In this document: positions 7,597-16,623 of the stretch, one piece after another
How the letters are laid out: each line of letters starts with the position of its first letter
Position numbering within the stretch: position 1 is the first letter of the stretch
Origin: CAYJBH01 sp964370605
GTDB taxonomy: Bacteria; Bacillota; Clostridia; Oscillospirales; Ruminococcaceae
Direction: 5' to 3'
NCBI GenBank assembly: GCA_964370605.1
Contig: CAYJJX010000007.1
Coordinates: 1-64,000 of the forward strand
Length of the DNA stretch: 64,000 nt
Notes under the pieces: model-generated
What the model saw: the letters and a program-made list of their open reading frames with translations, nothing else
Told to the model about the DNA's origin: nothing
Databases searched by the model: none
Position numbers and translations under genes: made by a program

Positions 7597-9387
7597 CTAT
7601 TCCTCGTTTAATATATGTTCAGTTGCCTCTTCGGCAAACTGCTTGTTGTAAAGATCGGCATAATAGCCACCCTTTTGTAACAGCTCTTTATTTGTTCCCT
7701 TTTCTATAATCTTTCCGTCTTTCACCACTAGTATAATGTCCGCTTTGCGAATGGTGGAAAGCCGATGGGCGATAAGAAATGATGTTCTTGATCCAAGTAG
7801 CTTTGCGATCGCCTCCTGTATCAATTCCTCAGTTTTCGTATCGATGGAAGAGGTCGCCTCGTCCAGCACAAATATTGCAGGGTTTGCAATGATGGCTCTT
7901 GCAAAAGATATGAGTTGCTTTTCGCCGGTAGAAAGATGCGTGCCACCCTCTCCGACCTCGCTGTTATACCCATCCTTCATAGCCATCACAGTCTCGTGCA
8001 CATTGACCAGCTTTGCCGCCTCGATAACTTCTTCGTCGGTTGCCTCCAATCTGCCATAACGAATATTCTCCATCACCGAACCGGAAAACAGATGCGGCGA
8101 TTGAAGAACATAGCCGATATTACTGTGCAACCATAGAATGCTTCGCTCTCGATAGTCCACCCCATCGATCAAGATTCTGCCCTCGGTTGGCTCAAAAAAT
8201 CTGCAAGTCAGATTGACGAGTGTCGATTTGCCTGCACCGGTCTCACCGACGATGGCGACGGTCGTTCCGGCCGGAACATCAAGGTTGAAGTTTTCCAGAA
8301 CATTTTCAACGCCGTCATGATACATAAACGTCAGGTTTTCGTATTTGATATGCCCCTTTATCTCCTCCCAGTTCTCGGTGATCGGATCAAAGGTAGTTCC
8401 GTATTTTTTCTCAACCTCGGCACTGTCTTTTACCATCGGTTGGATGGTAAGCAGATGCTCACATCGCTCAACATTCACCTGCGCCGCCACCAATGTAGAA
8501 AGGGTGCGTGCCAACTGTTGGACCGGATGAGCTATGACAAGTGCATAGTTAATGAACACGGTCAGCCCATCGATTCCGAGGGTGTGGCCGATTACCATAT
8601 CACCGCCGACAGTCATCACCATTGCAACAGCTATCGAGGTGAGCGCGGCGACGATAGGAATATAAAAAGCGTTTAACATGACAGCATGAACCGAACTACG
8701 TTTCATGTCCGAAGTGGTGGTCTTGAATCTTTCTAAATTTTTATGTTCAATCACCAGCGTTTTAGAAGTCTTTGCTCCCGATATTCCCTCATTAAATCCC
8801 CTGCTGAGTTCGGCATTCACCTCACGAACCTTGCGGTTTGCAAGCAGTATTTTGTGCTGAAAAACATAGGTCGTAATTGCTATAAACGGTATGACCGTAA
8901 CTACCAAAGCCGCCAAAACAGAATCGATGTTGAACATCATTATTATATATCCGACGACGCTTGCAATACTCCATACGATATCCACAAGACTCCAAGCAAA
9001 GATGGTGCCGATCCTCATGGTGTCACTCATCACACGTGCCAGCGTCGTGCCTACCGGAGTAGTGTTAAAATAGTCAAAGCCAAGTGTTTGCAGATGCCTG
9101 AACATAGAACTTTTCAAATCTCGAGAAACACCCATCTCTACACCCACTGCCGTTTTCGCCATCATCACCGTGGTGAACACCTGAAAGACGATAAGCACAG
9201 CACAAAACAGCACAAAATATCCCAATCCTTCGGTGGTCTGAGGTAAAATGAATTGCGCCACGGCAAAACCGCTCAATAGCGGCATTGCAACATCGACCAC
9301 CGCTGCTAACAGCATGAATACGCAGAGCAACGCTATCTTGCCGCGGTAGGGCATGACAAACGGAAGAACCGACCGCCATGTTTTCAA
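7597..9387 (-). CDS. ABC exporter half-transporter, catalytic partner of a heterodimer
   Basis: An N-terminal six-helix exporter domain is followed by an ATPase domain with Walker A GETGAGKSTLV, Walker B FVLDEATSSIDT with the catalytic Glu, and H-loop IAHRLST. The signature motif is altered to LSTGEKQ. Together with the gene upstream this gives a BmrCD/TM287-288-like heterodimer with one consensus and one degenerate ATP site; such pairs export drugs or lipids. The coordinate given is a TTG at 9387, the first conventional start, but it has no ribosome binding site. An AAAGGAGG at 9437-9444 points instead to an in-frame ATC at 9429, which would add 14 residues and give 610 in total. Confidence 0.92.
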   Translation of the reverse strand: MKTWRSVLPFVMPYRGKIALLCVFMLLAAVVDVAMPLLSGFAVAQFILPQTTEGLGYFVLFCAVLIVFQVFTTVMMAKTAVGVEMGVSRDLKSSMFRHLQTLGFDYFNTTPVGTTLARVMSDTMRIGTIFAWSLVDIVWSIASVVGYIIMMFNIDSVLAALVVTVIPFIAITTYVFQHKILLANRKVREVNAELSRGFNEGISGAKTSKTLVIEHKNLERFKTTTSDMKRSSVHAVMLNAFYIPIVAALTSIAVAMVMTVGGDMVIGHTLGIDGLTVFINYALVIAHPVQQLARTLSTLVAAQVNVERCEHLLTIQPMVKDSAEVEKKYGTTFDPITENWEEIKGHIKYENLTFMYHDGVENVLENFNLDVPAGTTVAIVGETGAGKSTLVNLTCRFFEPTEGRILIDGVDYRERSILWLHSNIGYVLQSPHLFSGSVMENIRYGRLEATDEEVIEAAKLVNVHETVMAMKDGYNSEVGEGGTHLSTGEKQLISFARAIIANPAIFVLDEATSSIDTKTEELIQEAIAKLLGSRTSFLIAHRLSTIRKADIILVVKDGKIIEKGTNKELLQKGGYYADLYNKQFAEEATEHILNEE

Positions 9388-9431
9388 AGCGGACAGTCGT
9401 GTATCTATTTTTTGCTCGTTGTTATTGATGA

Positions 9432-11222
9432 CTAGTCCTCCTTTGCACTCTGGCTTTCATATATGCGACGATAAATTCCATCTTCTTTAATAAGGCTCTT
9501 GTGGATTCCTCTTTGAATGATGCGCCCTTTTTCCATCACGATGATAATATCGGCATTCATGACCGTCGCAATTCTGTGACTGATTATAATAGTCGTGCCT
9601 TTGATCCTTGTATTTATTGCTTCACGAATCTTTGCATCGGTTTCCATGTCTACCGCTGAAAGAGAGTCATCAAATATCTTGATCGGCGTTTCTTGAGATA
9701 GCATTCTCGCAATTGCCACACGCTGACGCTGTCCGCCCGAGATGGTCACACCCCTTTCGCCTATCATAGTGTCATAACCATTTGCAAACGACATTATTGA
9801 GCTATCGATGACCGAAATGTCGGCAAACTCTCTTATCCGATCAATGTCATCATTTCCGGCACCGTCCGAAATATTTTCTTTGAATGTCTTGGAGAATAAA
9901 AACGGTTCTTGTAGCACTATTCCGATGTGTTTTCTCAGATATTCACGGTCGATGTTTCGAATGTCTACGCCGCCTATCGTGATGCATCCCCCATCGTCGT
10001 CCAGTTCATATAAACGATCAAGCAAACTGACCAATGTCGACTTCCCGCTTCCGGTCGCACCGAGTATGCCAAGCGTCTCTCCGCCTTTCAGCTTTATATT
10101 TATGTCTTTTACCGCTTTTGTTTTGTCATCATATCCAAACGACACATTACTAAACTCTATATCCCCTGCCATGTCGGCCTCGACGGGGTTTTCACAACTC
10201 TTCTCTTCCTCTGAATCAAGAATCTCAAAGAGCCTTCTTGCACTAATGGTGGACTTGCTCAGTTCCGACAATATCCGGCCAAGCTGGCGTATCGGCCATA
10301 CAAGCATGGAGTTGTAATATACAAAGGCGACAAAGTCACCAAGCGTTATCACTGAGTTGACAGCCAGTATTGTTCCTCCGGTTATTATTGAAACAATCTG
10401 AACAAAACCGATAAAGTCACCGATACCCCAATTGAGACCCATCACGACACCGAGGTTAATCCATCGATCAGCAAACTCATTGTTGCGCTCTTCAAATTTC
10501 TTCACCTCATGACGCTCTCGACCAAACGCACGCACAACATGTACCGCAGTCAGATTTTCCTGCGCTACCGAGCTGAGTTCTCCTTCACATTCATCGGCAG
10601 AACGAAATCGACTTCCAATCAGCTTGTAGAACACCAAAGAATAGGTCAATGTTATCGGAATAAATATGAATGCAATGGTGGCAAGCAGTGGGTTCATCGC
10701 AAACATCAGCACCAGCGCTATCACAATCAAAAAAACTGTTCGCACCAGCGCTTGAAGATGTTCTGTTACAAACACCTTAAGCGTCTCGACGTCCATGGTA
10801 CAGCGCTGAATAATATCACCCGTCTGATGCTCACCATGCCAACGATAAGGCAAACGCTGTATATGCCCAAACAAGAGATTTCTCAGCGTCTCAAGCGAGC
10901 CTTCCGCCGCCTTTGCAAGATTAATTCTGGAACCGAGGTCACACAGCGCAGAGGCGGTAGAGAGCAAAAACGATGCGATCGCACAGATGACTAGGTTTTG
11001 AACAAGAAAGTCACGCCCTCCGTTTCGCTCGATTATGTTCACCAAAAATTGTGGTAGATCAAACGGTTTATCTCCAATTACCGAATCGATGATGAGTCGC
11101 ACGACCTGCGGAGTGAGATAACTGAAAACAACCGAAAGAATGACGAAAACAAAGGATATCGCAAAGTTTTTGCGAAAACCTTTCGTAATCGGATAGAAAT
11201 TCAGTATGGTCTGTTTTTTCAT
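9432..11222 (-). CDS. ABC exporter half-transporter, partner with degenerate Walker B
   Basis: The 596-residue protein has six N-terminal membrane helices and an ATPase domain with Walker A GATGSGKSTLVSLLD, a perfect signature ISGGQRQRVAIARML, and H-loop ISHRIAT. Walker B reads KIFDDSLSAVD: the catalytic Glu is replaced by Asp, as in the non-catalytic subunit of heterodimeric exporters. The intact signature of this subunit would complete the consensus ATP site formed with the Walker A and Walker B of the downstream partner. The stop codon overlaps the AGGAGG of the next gene, so translation is coupled. The start has only a weak GAGAG site. Confidence 0.93.
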   Translation of the reverse strand: MKKQTILNFYPITKGFRKNFAISFVFVILSVVFSYLTPQVVRLIIDSVIGDKPFDLPQFLVNIIERNGGRDFLVQNLVICAIASFLLSTASALCDLGSRINLAKAAEGSLETLRNLLFGHIQRLPYRWHGEHQTGDIIQRCTMDVETLKVFVTEHLQALVRTVFLIVIALVLMFAMNPLLATIAFIFIPITLTYSLVFYKLIGSRFRSADECEGELSSVAQENLTAVHVVRAFGRERHEVKKFEERNNEFADRWINLGVVMGLNWGIGDFIGFVQIVSIITGGTILAVNSVITLGDFVAFVYYNSMLVWPIRQLGRILSELSKSTISARRLFEILDSEEEKSCENPVEADMAGDIEFSNVSFGYDDKTKAVKDINIKLKGGETLGILGATGSGKSTLVSLLDRLYELDDDGGCITIGGVDIRNIDREYLRKHIGIVLQEPFLFSKTFKENISDGAGNDDIDRIREFADISVIDSSIMSFANGYDTMIGERGVTISGGQRQRVAIARMLSQETPIKIFDDSLSAVDMETDAKIREAINTRIKGTTIIISHRIATVMNADIIIVMEKGRIIQRGIHKSLIKEDGIYRRIYESQSAKED

Positions 11223-11295
11223 TTTTCTCTCAATTTAGGCCAAGCTTTTTATTTTATTGTCTCGTCTTTACAAAACATGCTTCAGTATTCAAAAT

Positions 11296-11814
11296 TCAAA
11301 GGTGAAGGTCCATCAATATTTCGTCATAGAAACACCCTGCGATGTTAAAATAATCTCTGTGCCTACCCACCTCAACAAAACCAAATTTATTGTACAGCTT
11401 TATAGCGCTCTCGTTCTCTGCCTTGACACCTAATGTCATAATCTTAGTCACACCGTTACTGCGGCAAAAATTGATCAACTGCTCAAGCAAGAGACTGCCG
11501 ACGCCTTTTCCCCAATGACTTTTTTTAACTGACAATGCAACCTCGCCTCGATGAGCGATTCTCGGTCTCGGTGACGAGCTAACCATTCCGACACAGACAA
11601 TCTCTCCCGAAATTTTTCCCATGAACAAGGCAGACGACTTCTGAGAATTAATGCTTTCTATATATTTTTCTTCTTCCTCGATACTCAATGTCATCTCGTT
11701 TGCGCCAAACAAAAGATTGTCACTCTCACCACCCACAATATTCAGATATTCAAGGATTGCCTTTGCATCGCTTTTTTGTGCCTTTGTGAACAATATTTCC
11801 ATTTTCTGTTGCAT
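11296..11814 (-). CDS. GNAT-family N-acetyltransferase
   Basis: The 172-residue protein is a single GNAT domain. Acetyl-CoA binding is shown by VKKSHWGKGVGSLLLEQLI (R/QxxGxG/A loop as HWGKGVG), followed by GVTKIMTLGVKAENESAIKLYNK in two segments and FGFVEVGRHRDYF, typical of the C-terminal half. The pattern resembles RimI/phosphinothricin-type acetyltransferases, but the substrate cannot be read from sequence. The first ATG has GGAG nine bases upstream; a second ATG four codons later is possible. The gene may be the first of the minus-strand run leading to the ABC exporter, 73 bases upstream of it. Confidence 0.88.
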   Translation of the reverse strand: MQQKMEILFTKAQKSDAKAILEYLNIVGGESDNLLFGANEMTLSIEEEEKYIESINSQKSSALFMGKISGEIVCVGMVSSSPRPRIAHRGEVALSVKKSHWGKGVGSLLLEQLINFCRSNGVTKIMTLGVKAENESAIKLYNKFGFVEVGRHRDYFNIAGCFYDEILMDLHL

Positions 11815-11973
11815 AACTTATTGCTCCGTTTCTTTTTTCACGCCATGAATCCCGGTGGATCGCTTGACATGGTCAAACTTCTTTGAAATCACACACTGCC
11901 GTGACTTGTAGGAAAAGCATTGCGATTGCACAAGCGAAACAGCTCAATAACTCAGGGACGCGTCACCAATAAT

Positions 11974-13023
11974 TTAGGTCCCGATGATCATATCGCACCG
12001 GTCTCGCACTCCAAAGTGTTCAAAATATTTTTCTTCCATCGGTATCCACTCTTTTATAAACCTTTGAAGCATTGCACCACCGTTTCGCTTTTCAATGCGC
12101 CGAATTCGTGTTTCATAATCCGACTCTAAAAAAACACAAAAATCGTATTGGATATGATTATTGCAGTGGGTAGAATATGCGCCTTCTACCACAGTGAGAC
12201 GGTTTGGGCGAATCGCGCGCTCACCTACACATTCGTTGACCGAGCAGTCATAGACTGAATATGAAAACTCATTTACATAAGAAAGTTTTCTTCCGATTTC
12301 CTGTTCGATTCTTTCATAGTGAACGTTGCCACCGGGCTCTGAAAACCGCTCGTTTGTCCGCATATCAAGTGGTAGAAAAAAATCATCTGTATGTATGATA
12401 TTGCAGTCGTATAGTTCGTGAAGTAATCGTGACAGCTGAGATTTTCCGGTAGCACTGCCGCCTTCAATTGCTATGACAGCATCGCTTTTTTTAAGGATAA
12501 GCCCCTCAAGTCGGATTAAAAAGTCGATAAAGGGAACATATTCTGTTTTTATGACTCGATATGCAGGGAAATAATGCTGTTTGTATTGTGCGGAGTGACT
12601 GACTACCGGATATCCGTTTTCACTGTACTGTTTGAGATAATCGTCTACTGTTTCGGCTGAAAAAGAGAACCTATTGCCGGCTGCCAAACGTTTAAGGATT
12701 TCAAGGTCGGCAAGAAAGCCGCTCATCTCATGAGGTAGGTCTCCGCTCTTCAAAAAGAGCTTTGCAAGCACAGAGGAAAAAACTCGATCCGGAGGTGATG
12801 GCAGGTATAGCCTTGAATATATTCCGATGTTCTCACTTCGCCATCCAATCGGCTCTTGTAAAGAAGATGATTCGGCATAAATAAACTCGGCATAATCGGC
12901 ATTGTTTGAAAGCATATGACCGCATCCGAAATTCTTTTGGTACAGGAGTTTCACTGCATCCTGAGGCTGCATTTCGGGGTAGTTTACTACCTGTTCAACA
13001 AGCAGCTTTGACGCATCAATCAT
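11974..13023 (-). CDS. P-loop kinase (uridine kinase-like) with an N-terminal extra domain
   Basis: The 349-residue protein has a C-terminal nucleoside/pantothenate-kinase-like fold with Walker A GGSATGKSQL near residue 190, a NIIHTDDFFLPLDMRT block typical of uridine-kinase-like enzymes, and RLTVVEGAYSTH. The N-terminal 170 residues (NFGCGHMLSN, SRLYLPSP, YPVVSHSAQYKQHYFPAYRVI) form a domain I do not know by name; KxHYxPAYRVI-type segments are seen in some clostridial kinase fusions. The gene overlaps the upstream ECF S-component gene by eight bases. The simplest inference is that it phosphorylates the small molecule that the S component brings in, trapping it in the cell. Substrate unknown. 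Confidence 0.75.
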   Translation of the reverse strand: MIDASKLLVEQVVNYPEMQPQDAVKLLYQKNFGCGHMLSNNADYAEFIYAESSSLQEPIGWRSENIGIYSRLYLPSPPDRVFSSVLAKLFLKSGDLPHEMSGFLADLEILKRLAAGNRFSFSAETVDDYLKQYSENGYPVVSHSAQYKQHYFPAYRVIKTEYVPFIDFLIRLEGLILKKSDAVIAIEGGSATGKSQLSRLLHELYDCNIIHTDDFFLPLDMRTNERFSEPGGNVHYERIEQEIGRKLSYVNEFSYSVYDCSVNECVGERAIRPNRLTVVEGAYSTHCNNHIQYDFCVFLESDYETRIRRIEKRNGGAMLQRFIKEWIPMEEKYFEHFGVRDRCDMIIGT

Positions 13024-13555
13024 TACGGATTACCTTAGCACGTTCAAGACCGATGACCAGCACGGGAATTAGCACTAATTGCAATATAATTCCGGGAATA
13101 GCGCTCAAGAACGCGCCTTGTAGGAAAAGGGCAAAAGAAAATCCTCCCTGTGCTCCGACCAGCAACATGGTAACAACACCCCAAACGGCTCGACCCGCTA
13201 GCATTGCGAGAATCAAGCTGGCATATATAGATACAATCTTGCTTAGCTTGCCGCTGAAACACAGGTAAAAAATGCCTGTCAAAAATCCGTATGCCGCAAG
13301 TTCAAAGGCCATTGCAACCGCCGTTGGAAACAGCGGTGGCATACCGAAAATGAGGGAGCGAAGCAGCGGTGTAATGAACCCAACCGCAAGTGCGTATCTG
13401 CTTTTGCATGCATATCCCGCAACCAAAACCGGTATATGCATCGGTAAAAGTGCATTTCCTATTGAAGGCACTTGACCCGTCAAAAATGGCATTACTAAAC
13501 CAATGGCTATAAAAAGCGCTGCCATTGCGATCTGTCGTACTGAACTGTTTTTCAT
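13016..13555 (-). CDS. ECF transporter substrate-binding (S) component
   Basis: The 179-residue hydrophobic protein has five to six membrane helices and the RQIAMAALFIAIGLVMPF N-terminus typical of S components that dock to the shared EcfA-EcfA'-EcfT module. The LPMHIPVLVAGYACKSRYAL segment resembles vitamin or nucleobase S components of the PdxU/PanT-like groups, but I cannot assign the vitamin. A near-consensus promoter lies upstream and the gene overlaps the kinase gene, so the two form a transport-and-phosphorylation pair. No riboswitch is visible in the short leader. Start supported by a GAGGGAGAG site. Confidence 0.85.
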   Translation of the reverse strand: MKNSSVRQIAMAALFIAIGLVMPFLTGQVPSIGNALLPMHIPVLVAGYACKSRYALAVGFITPLLRSLIFGMPPLFPTAVAMAFELAAYGFLTGIFYLCFSGKLSKIVSIYASLILAMLAGRAVWGVVTMLLVGAQGGFSFALFLQGAFLSAIPGIILQLVLIPVLVIGLERAKVIRND

Positions 13556-13592
13556 ACTCTCCCTCTATAATCCTTTATATCACATTTTTTTA

Positions 13593-13621
13593 ATTATACT
13601 ACACAATTTATCAAATATCAA
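13593..13621 (-). promoter_or_regulatory. Promoter of the ECF S component-kinase operon
   Basis: Minus strand TTGATA, 17 bp, TATAAT. It is divergent from the glycosidase promoter, and the -35 elements lie about 18 bp apart, so one regulator could affect both. Confidence 0.7.
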
Positions 13622-13638
13622 ATATATTATTTTAATTA

Positions 13639-13667
13639 GTGACAAATAAATAAATAAGTGATAAAAT
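13639..13667 (+). promoter_or_regulatory. Promoter of the GH63-like glycosidase gene
   Basis: GTGACA, 17 bp, TAAAAT. The -10 runs into an in-frame ATG at 13666, which therefore lies upstream of the transcription start and cannot be the initiation codon. Translation more likely starts at 13741. Confidence 0.55.
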
Positions 13668-13740
13668 GAATCTAACAGCAAAATCAATCAGACAAAATTT
13701 TGCAAAAACTGATTTTTGCGATAGTAATGCGAGGGTAATC

Positions 13741-16488
13741 ATGAAATTCAAAGCTAATTTTCACGACTTACAACTGTCCGACTGGGGGCCATATTCCAAA
13801 AAATACAAAGGCATTTCACATATTGCAAATAACGACCTTGGTTTGAGGTTTGATCTTTCTGTTTTCCCCGGCATGTATCGCAGAAAAGTCGAGCTGCCTA
13901 ACGCTATGTACGAAACAAATTACCATATCCGTGAGACATCTCCAAACTATGAATATTTCTCCACTCGTCATGAAATCGAATGGAAAGATGAAGTGTTTTG
14001 TGATGTTTCGCACTCTAAAATTGACGATGATGCCTATCTCATTTCTGCCGACTTTGTCAACAACACCGATAGCAAACACAACCTGGTTCTGCACTATATG
14101 GCATCGGTACACTACCCTTTGCTCAACGCAAAATACAACGAAGAGTTTGTCCATCCGATCTCGTATGAACTTCCGCAAAAGTCAGAGCTTATTCATGCAC
14201 TCGACTACAAAGAATTTTGCCGCAGTGTCATTCGTCCTACCGATTCACTGGTTGCGGACGGACTGCGCCGAGGCGAGGTGCGAAAAAAAGGATATCACAA
14301 AGGTTCGGCGGTGCTTATCGGTGAAAAGGACGGCGATGTCTTACACTTTTTATTTGAAAACAGCAAAGAGTACGAAAACCCGGTCATTTTTGTACGATGT
14401 CATGCAAACAAAGAGGGTGTACTGACTTTCTGTGGTGCAATTAATGGCAAGATAGCCGTCGCTCCCTCTGACGACATTCAACTTTTCGGCGCCCCCATCA
14501 CCCTTTCCGGCGAAAAAGATTTCACACTCCGAGCGTCTGACTCAGAGATTTTGCTTGATTGTCTTATTGTATGTGAAAGCAACGACGCCGATTTCATCAA
14601 TATAAAAGAAGAAGCGCTTGGACATGAGCCTCTCGGGTATGAGATGGGTTCTGCCAAGCCAACCGATTTGTCGCACCATATCCCTCTTGATTTAGCTACC
14701 GAAAACGCTCCCACCACCTCCGAAAACAATATCTTGGTGTTGAAATATCGTGACAGCGATTATTATTACGGCGTCTGTTGGGATTTTCTGCATTTTAATT
14801 TACGCTATCTTTTGAACGACGAGCTTGACTCATATTTAAAAGTAATGAGTAGCGAGCATGTCAGCAAGATCTTGTTCGGAAACAAAAAAGGAACTTTTGC
14901 CAACATCTTTTGTCGCCCAATCCCGATGGAGCCTCACTCACAAAGGACCGTTTACGGCGCGGTGTGTGCCGGAAAATCGAAAGAGGAGGTTGAGCAAAAG
15001 TTAAGGTCTATACTCAACAACAAAAAAGAGTTCCGAACTATAAAACAGGAACGGCAAAAAGCCGCTTTGCAAACCTCTCCTACCGCAAATGGCAAACGCT
15101 TCAAGTTCAGTCAGGACATTATGACGGCGACCACCCTCGTAAACACCGTTTATCCGATATATACAAAGCGTAGTTATATTAGGCATAACACCCCCGGCAC
15201 ATGGTGGGATTCTCTCTATACGTGGGATTCCGGCTTTTGCGGACTCGGGCTTGCCACATGTGATATCCAAAGGGCGGTCGATTGTCTTAACGCGTATGTA
15301 ACCGAGGTAGGCGACGAAGAGAATGCTTTTATTCATCACGGCACGCCTCTTCCTATTCAATTTTATCTGCTACAAGAGATATATAACCGGACGCAGTCAA
15401 AGGAACTGCTTGCCTTTTTCTACCCACGACTAAAACAATATTATTTATTCATGATAGGAAAACTCGCAAGCTCAGACACTGCTCGTTTTAATTCCGGTCT
15501 TCTCAATACCTGGTCATACTTTTACAACTCTGCCGGTTGGGACGACTATCCTCCACAATATTATGTCCATATAAACAAGCTTACCGAAAAAGTGTGCTGT
15601 GTCTCTACCACCTCACACATGATTAGATGTGCAAAAATACTAAAAACCGTAGCTAGATTACTAAACATCAACGATATTTCAGAATATTGTGACGATATTG
15701 ATCGTATGACCACCGCAATACAAACTCACACATGGGACGAAGAGAGTGGCTATTTCGGTTACCTGCTACATGACGACAATTATAATCCCCTCGAAATAAT
15801 GCGGTATAAAAACGGTGAAAACTTCAACAAAGGTCTTGACGGTACCTCTCCGATGATTGCCGGGATTCTCACCGAAAACCAGCGCGATAAAATTGTCGCT
15901 AACCTATCTGATACCAAACATATTCTTACCGACATCGGACTTTCCACCGTGGATAAAAGTGCCGGATATTATCGCAAAGACGGGTATTGGAACGGAGCGG
16001 TATGGATGCCTCATCAATGGTTTTATTTCAAGGCCACACTTGACTACGGTTATACCGATATTGCCTTCAAAATAGCCGATACCGGACTCAAAACCTGGGA
16101 AAAAGAAGTCGGGGAGTCATATAACTGTTTCGAACATTTCATTGTGGACTCAGGTAGAGGTGCCGGTTGGCATCATTTCTCCGGTCTATCGACACCTGTA
16201 CTTTTGTGGTATCAAGCATACTACAAGCTAGGTCAGGTAACCTGTGGTTTTGATGGTGTAATAACTGAATATAACTTCAGCGGCACAGCCTTAGAATGTT
16301 CGATACTCTATTCTGATAGACACGTTAATACCTCCTGCATCATAGTCATGCCGCCGGACAAAAAATACACCACCTTTTTGAACGGTGAAGAAATCAAACA
16401 TGTCGAGAGAATGACAGGGGTTATTGAGCTTTCCTTTGCGGTTGATGCCCAACAATCAATTGCGATAACGGTAAAACCACAGCAATAG
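13741..16488 (+). CDS. Cytoplasmic glycoside hydrolase of the six-hairpin GH63-like type
   Basis: The 915-residue protein has an N-terminal beta-rich region (about 1-420) and a C-terminal (alpha/alpha)6 barrel. Barrel motifs include TPGTWWDSLYTWDSGFCGLG, the GWDDYPP segment, DGTSPMIAG, and GYWNGAVWMPHQWFYFKA, which are typical of the mannosyl-oligosaccharide glucosidase-like (GH63/MGH) group that acts on glucosyl or glycerate-linked sugars. There is no signal peptide, so it probably works on imported oligosaccharides. The Met at 13741 follows GAGGG; an ATG 25 codons upstream overlaps the promoter. It is monocistronic and divergent from the ECF S component. The exact substrate is not readable from sequence. 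Confidence 0.85.
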   Translation: MKFKANFHDLQLSDWGPYSKKYKGISHIANNDLGLRFDLSVFPGMYRRKVELPNAMYETNYHIRETSPNYEYFSTRHEIEWKDEVFCDVSHSKIDDDAYLISADFVNNTDSKHNLVLHYMASVHYPLLNAKYNEEFVHPISYELPQKSELIHALDYKEFCRSVIRPTDSLVADGLRRGEVRKKGYHKGSAVLIGEKDGDVLHFLFENSKEYENPVIFVRCHANKEGVLTFCGAINGKIAVAPSDDIQLFGAPITLSGEKDFTLRASDSEILLDCLIVCESNDADFINIKEEALGHEPLGYEMGSAKPTDLSHHIPLDLATENAPTTSENNILVLKYRDSDYYYGVCWDFLHFNLRYLLNDELDSYLKVMSSEHVSKILFGNKKGTFANIFCRPIPMEPHSQRTVYGAVCAGKSKEEVEQKLRSILNNKKEFRTIKQERQKAALQTSPTANGKRFKFSQDIMTATTLVNTVYPIYTKRSYIRHNTPGTWWDSLYTWDSGFCGLGLATCDIQRAVDCLNAYVTEVGDEENAFIHHGTPLPIQFYLLQEIYNRTQSKELLAFFYPRLKQYYLFMIGKLASSDTARFNSGLLNTWSYFYNSAGWDDYPPQYYVHINKLTEKVCCVSTTSHMIRCAKILKTVARLLNINDISEYCDDIDRMTTAIQTHTWDEESGYFGYLLHDDNYNPLEIMRYKNGENFNKGLDGTSPMIAGILTENQRDKIVANLSDTKHILTDIGLSTVDKSAGYYRKDGYWNGAVWMPHQWFYFKATLDYGYTDIAFKIADTGLKTWEKEVGESYNCFEHFIVDSGRGAGWHHFSGLSTPVLLWYQAYYKLGQVTCGFDGVITEYNFSGTALECSILYSDRHVNTSCIIVMPPDKKYTTFLNGEEIKHVERMTGVIELSFAVDAQQSIAITVKPQQ

Positions 16489-16548
16489 ATGTTTTCCCCC
16501 TCAAGTTTATCCTTACGGTATACAGCGATGACGTCTGTCCCCCTAAAC

Positions 16549-16577
16549 TTGACAATCATTACTATTAATGCTATAAT
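16549..16577 (+). promoter_or_regulatory. Consensus promoter of the M23 peptidase gene
   Basis: TTGACA, 17 bp, TATAAT, a perfect sigma-A consensus. The start point near 16584 rules out the upstream in-frame ATG codons of the following gene. Confidence 0.85.
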
Positions 16578-16623
16578 AATCAAAGGCATTGCGCTAAAAA
16601 GAATTAACTGTGAATTAATATAT

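Noticed and set aside
7589..7900. glmS ribozyme upstream of glmS
   Set aside because: The upstream DNA is the coding end of the ABC exporter gene, eight bases away, and the conserved ribozyme core is not visible.
13666..13740. Upstream ATG as the start of the GH63-like gene
   Set aside because: The ATG overlaps the -10 hexamer of the gene's promoter, and a better ribosome binding site precedes the ATG at 13741.
16489..16623. N-terminal extension of the M23 peptidase frame
   Set aside because: It contains the perfect promoter at 16549-16577 and would not be in the mRNA.
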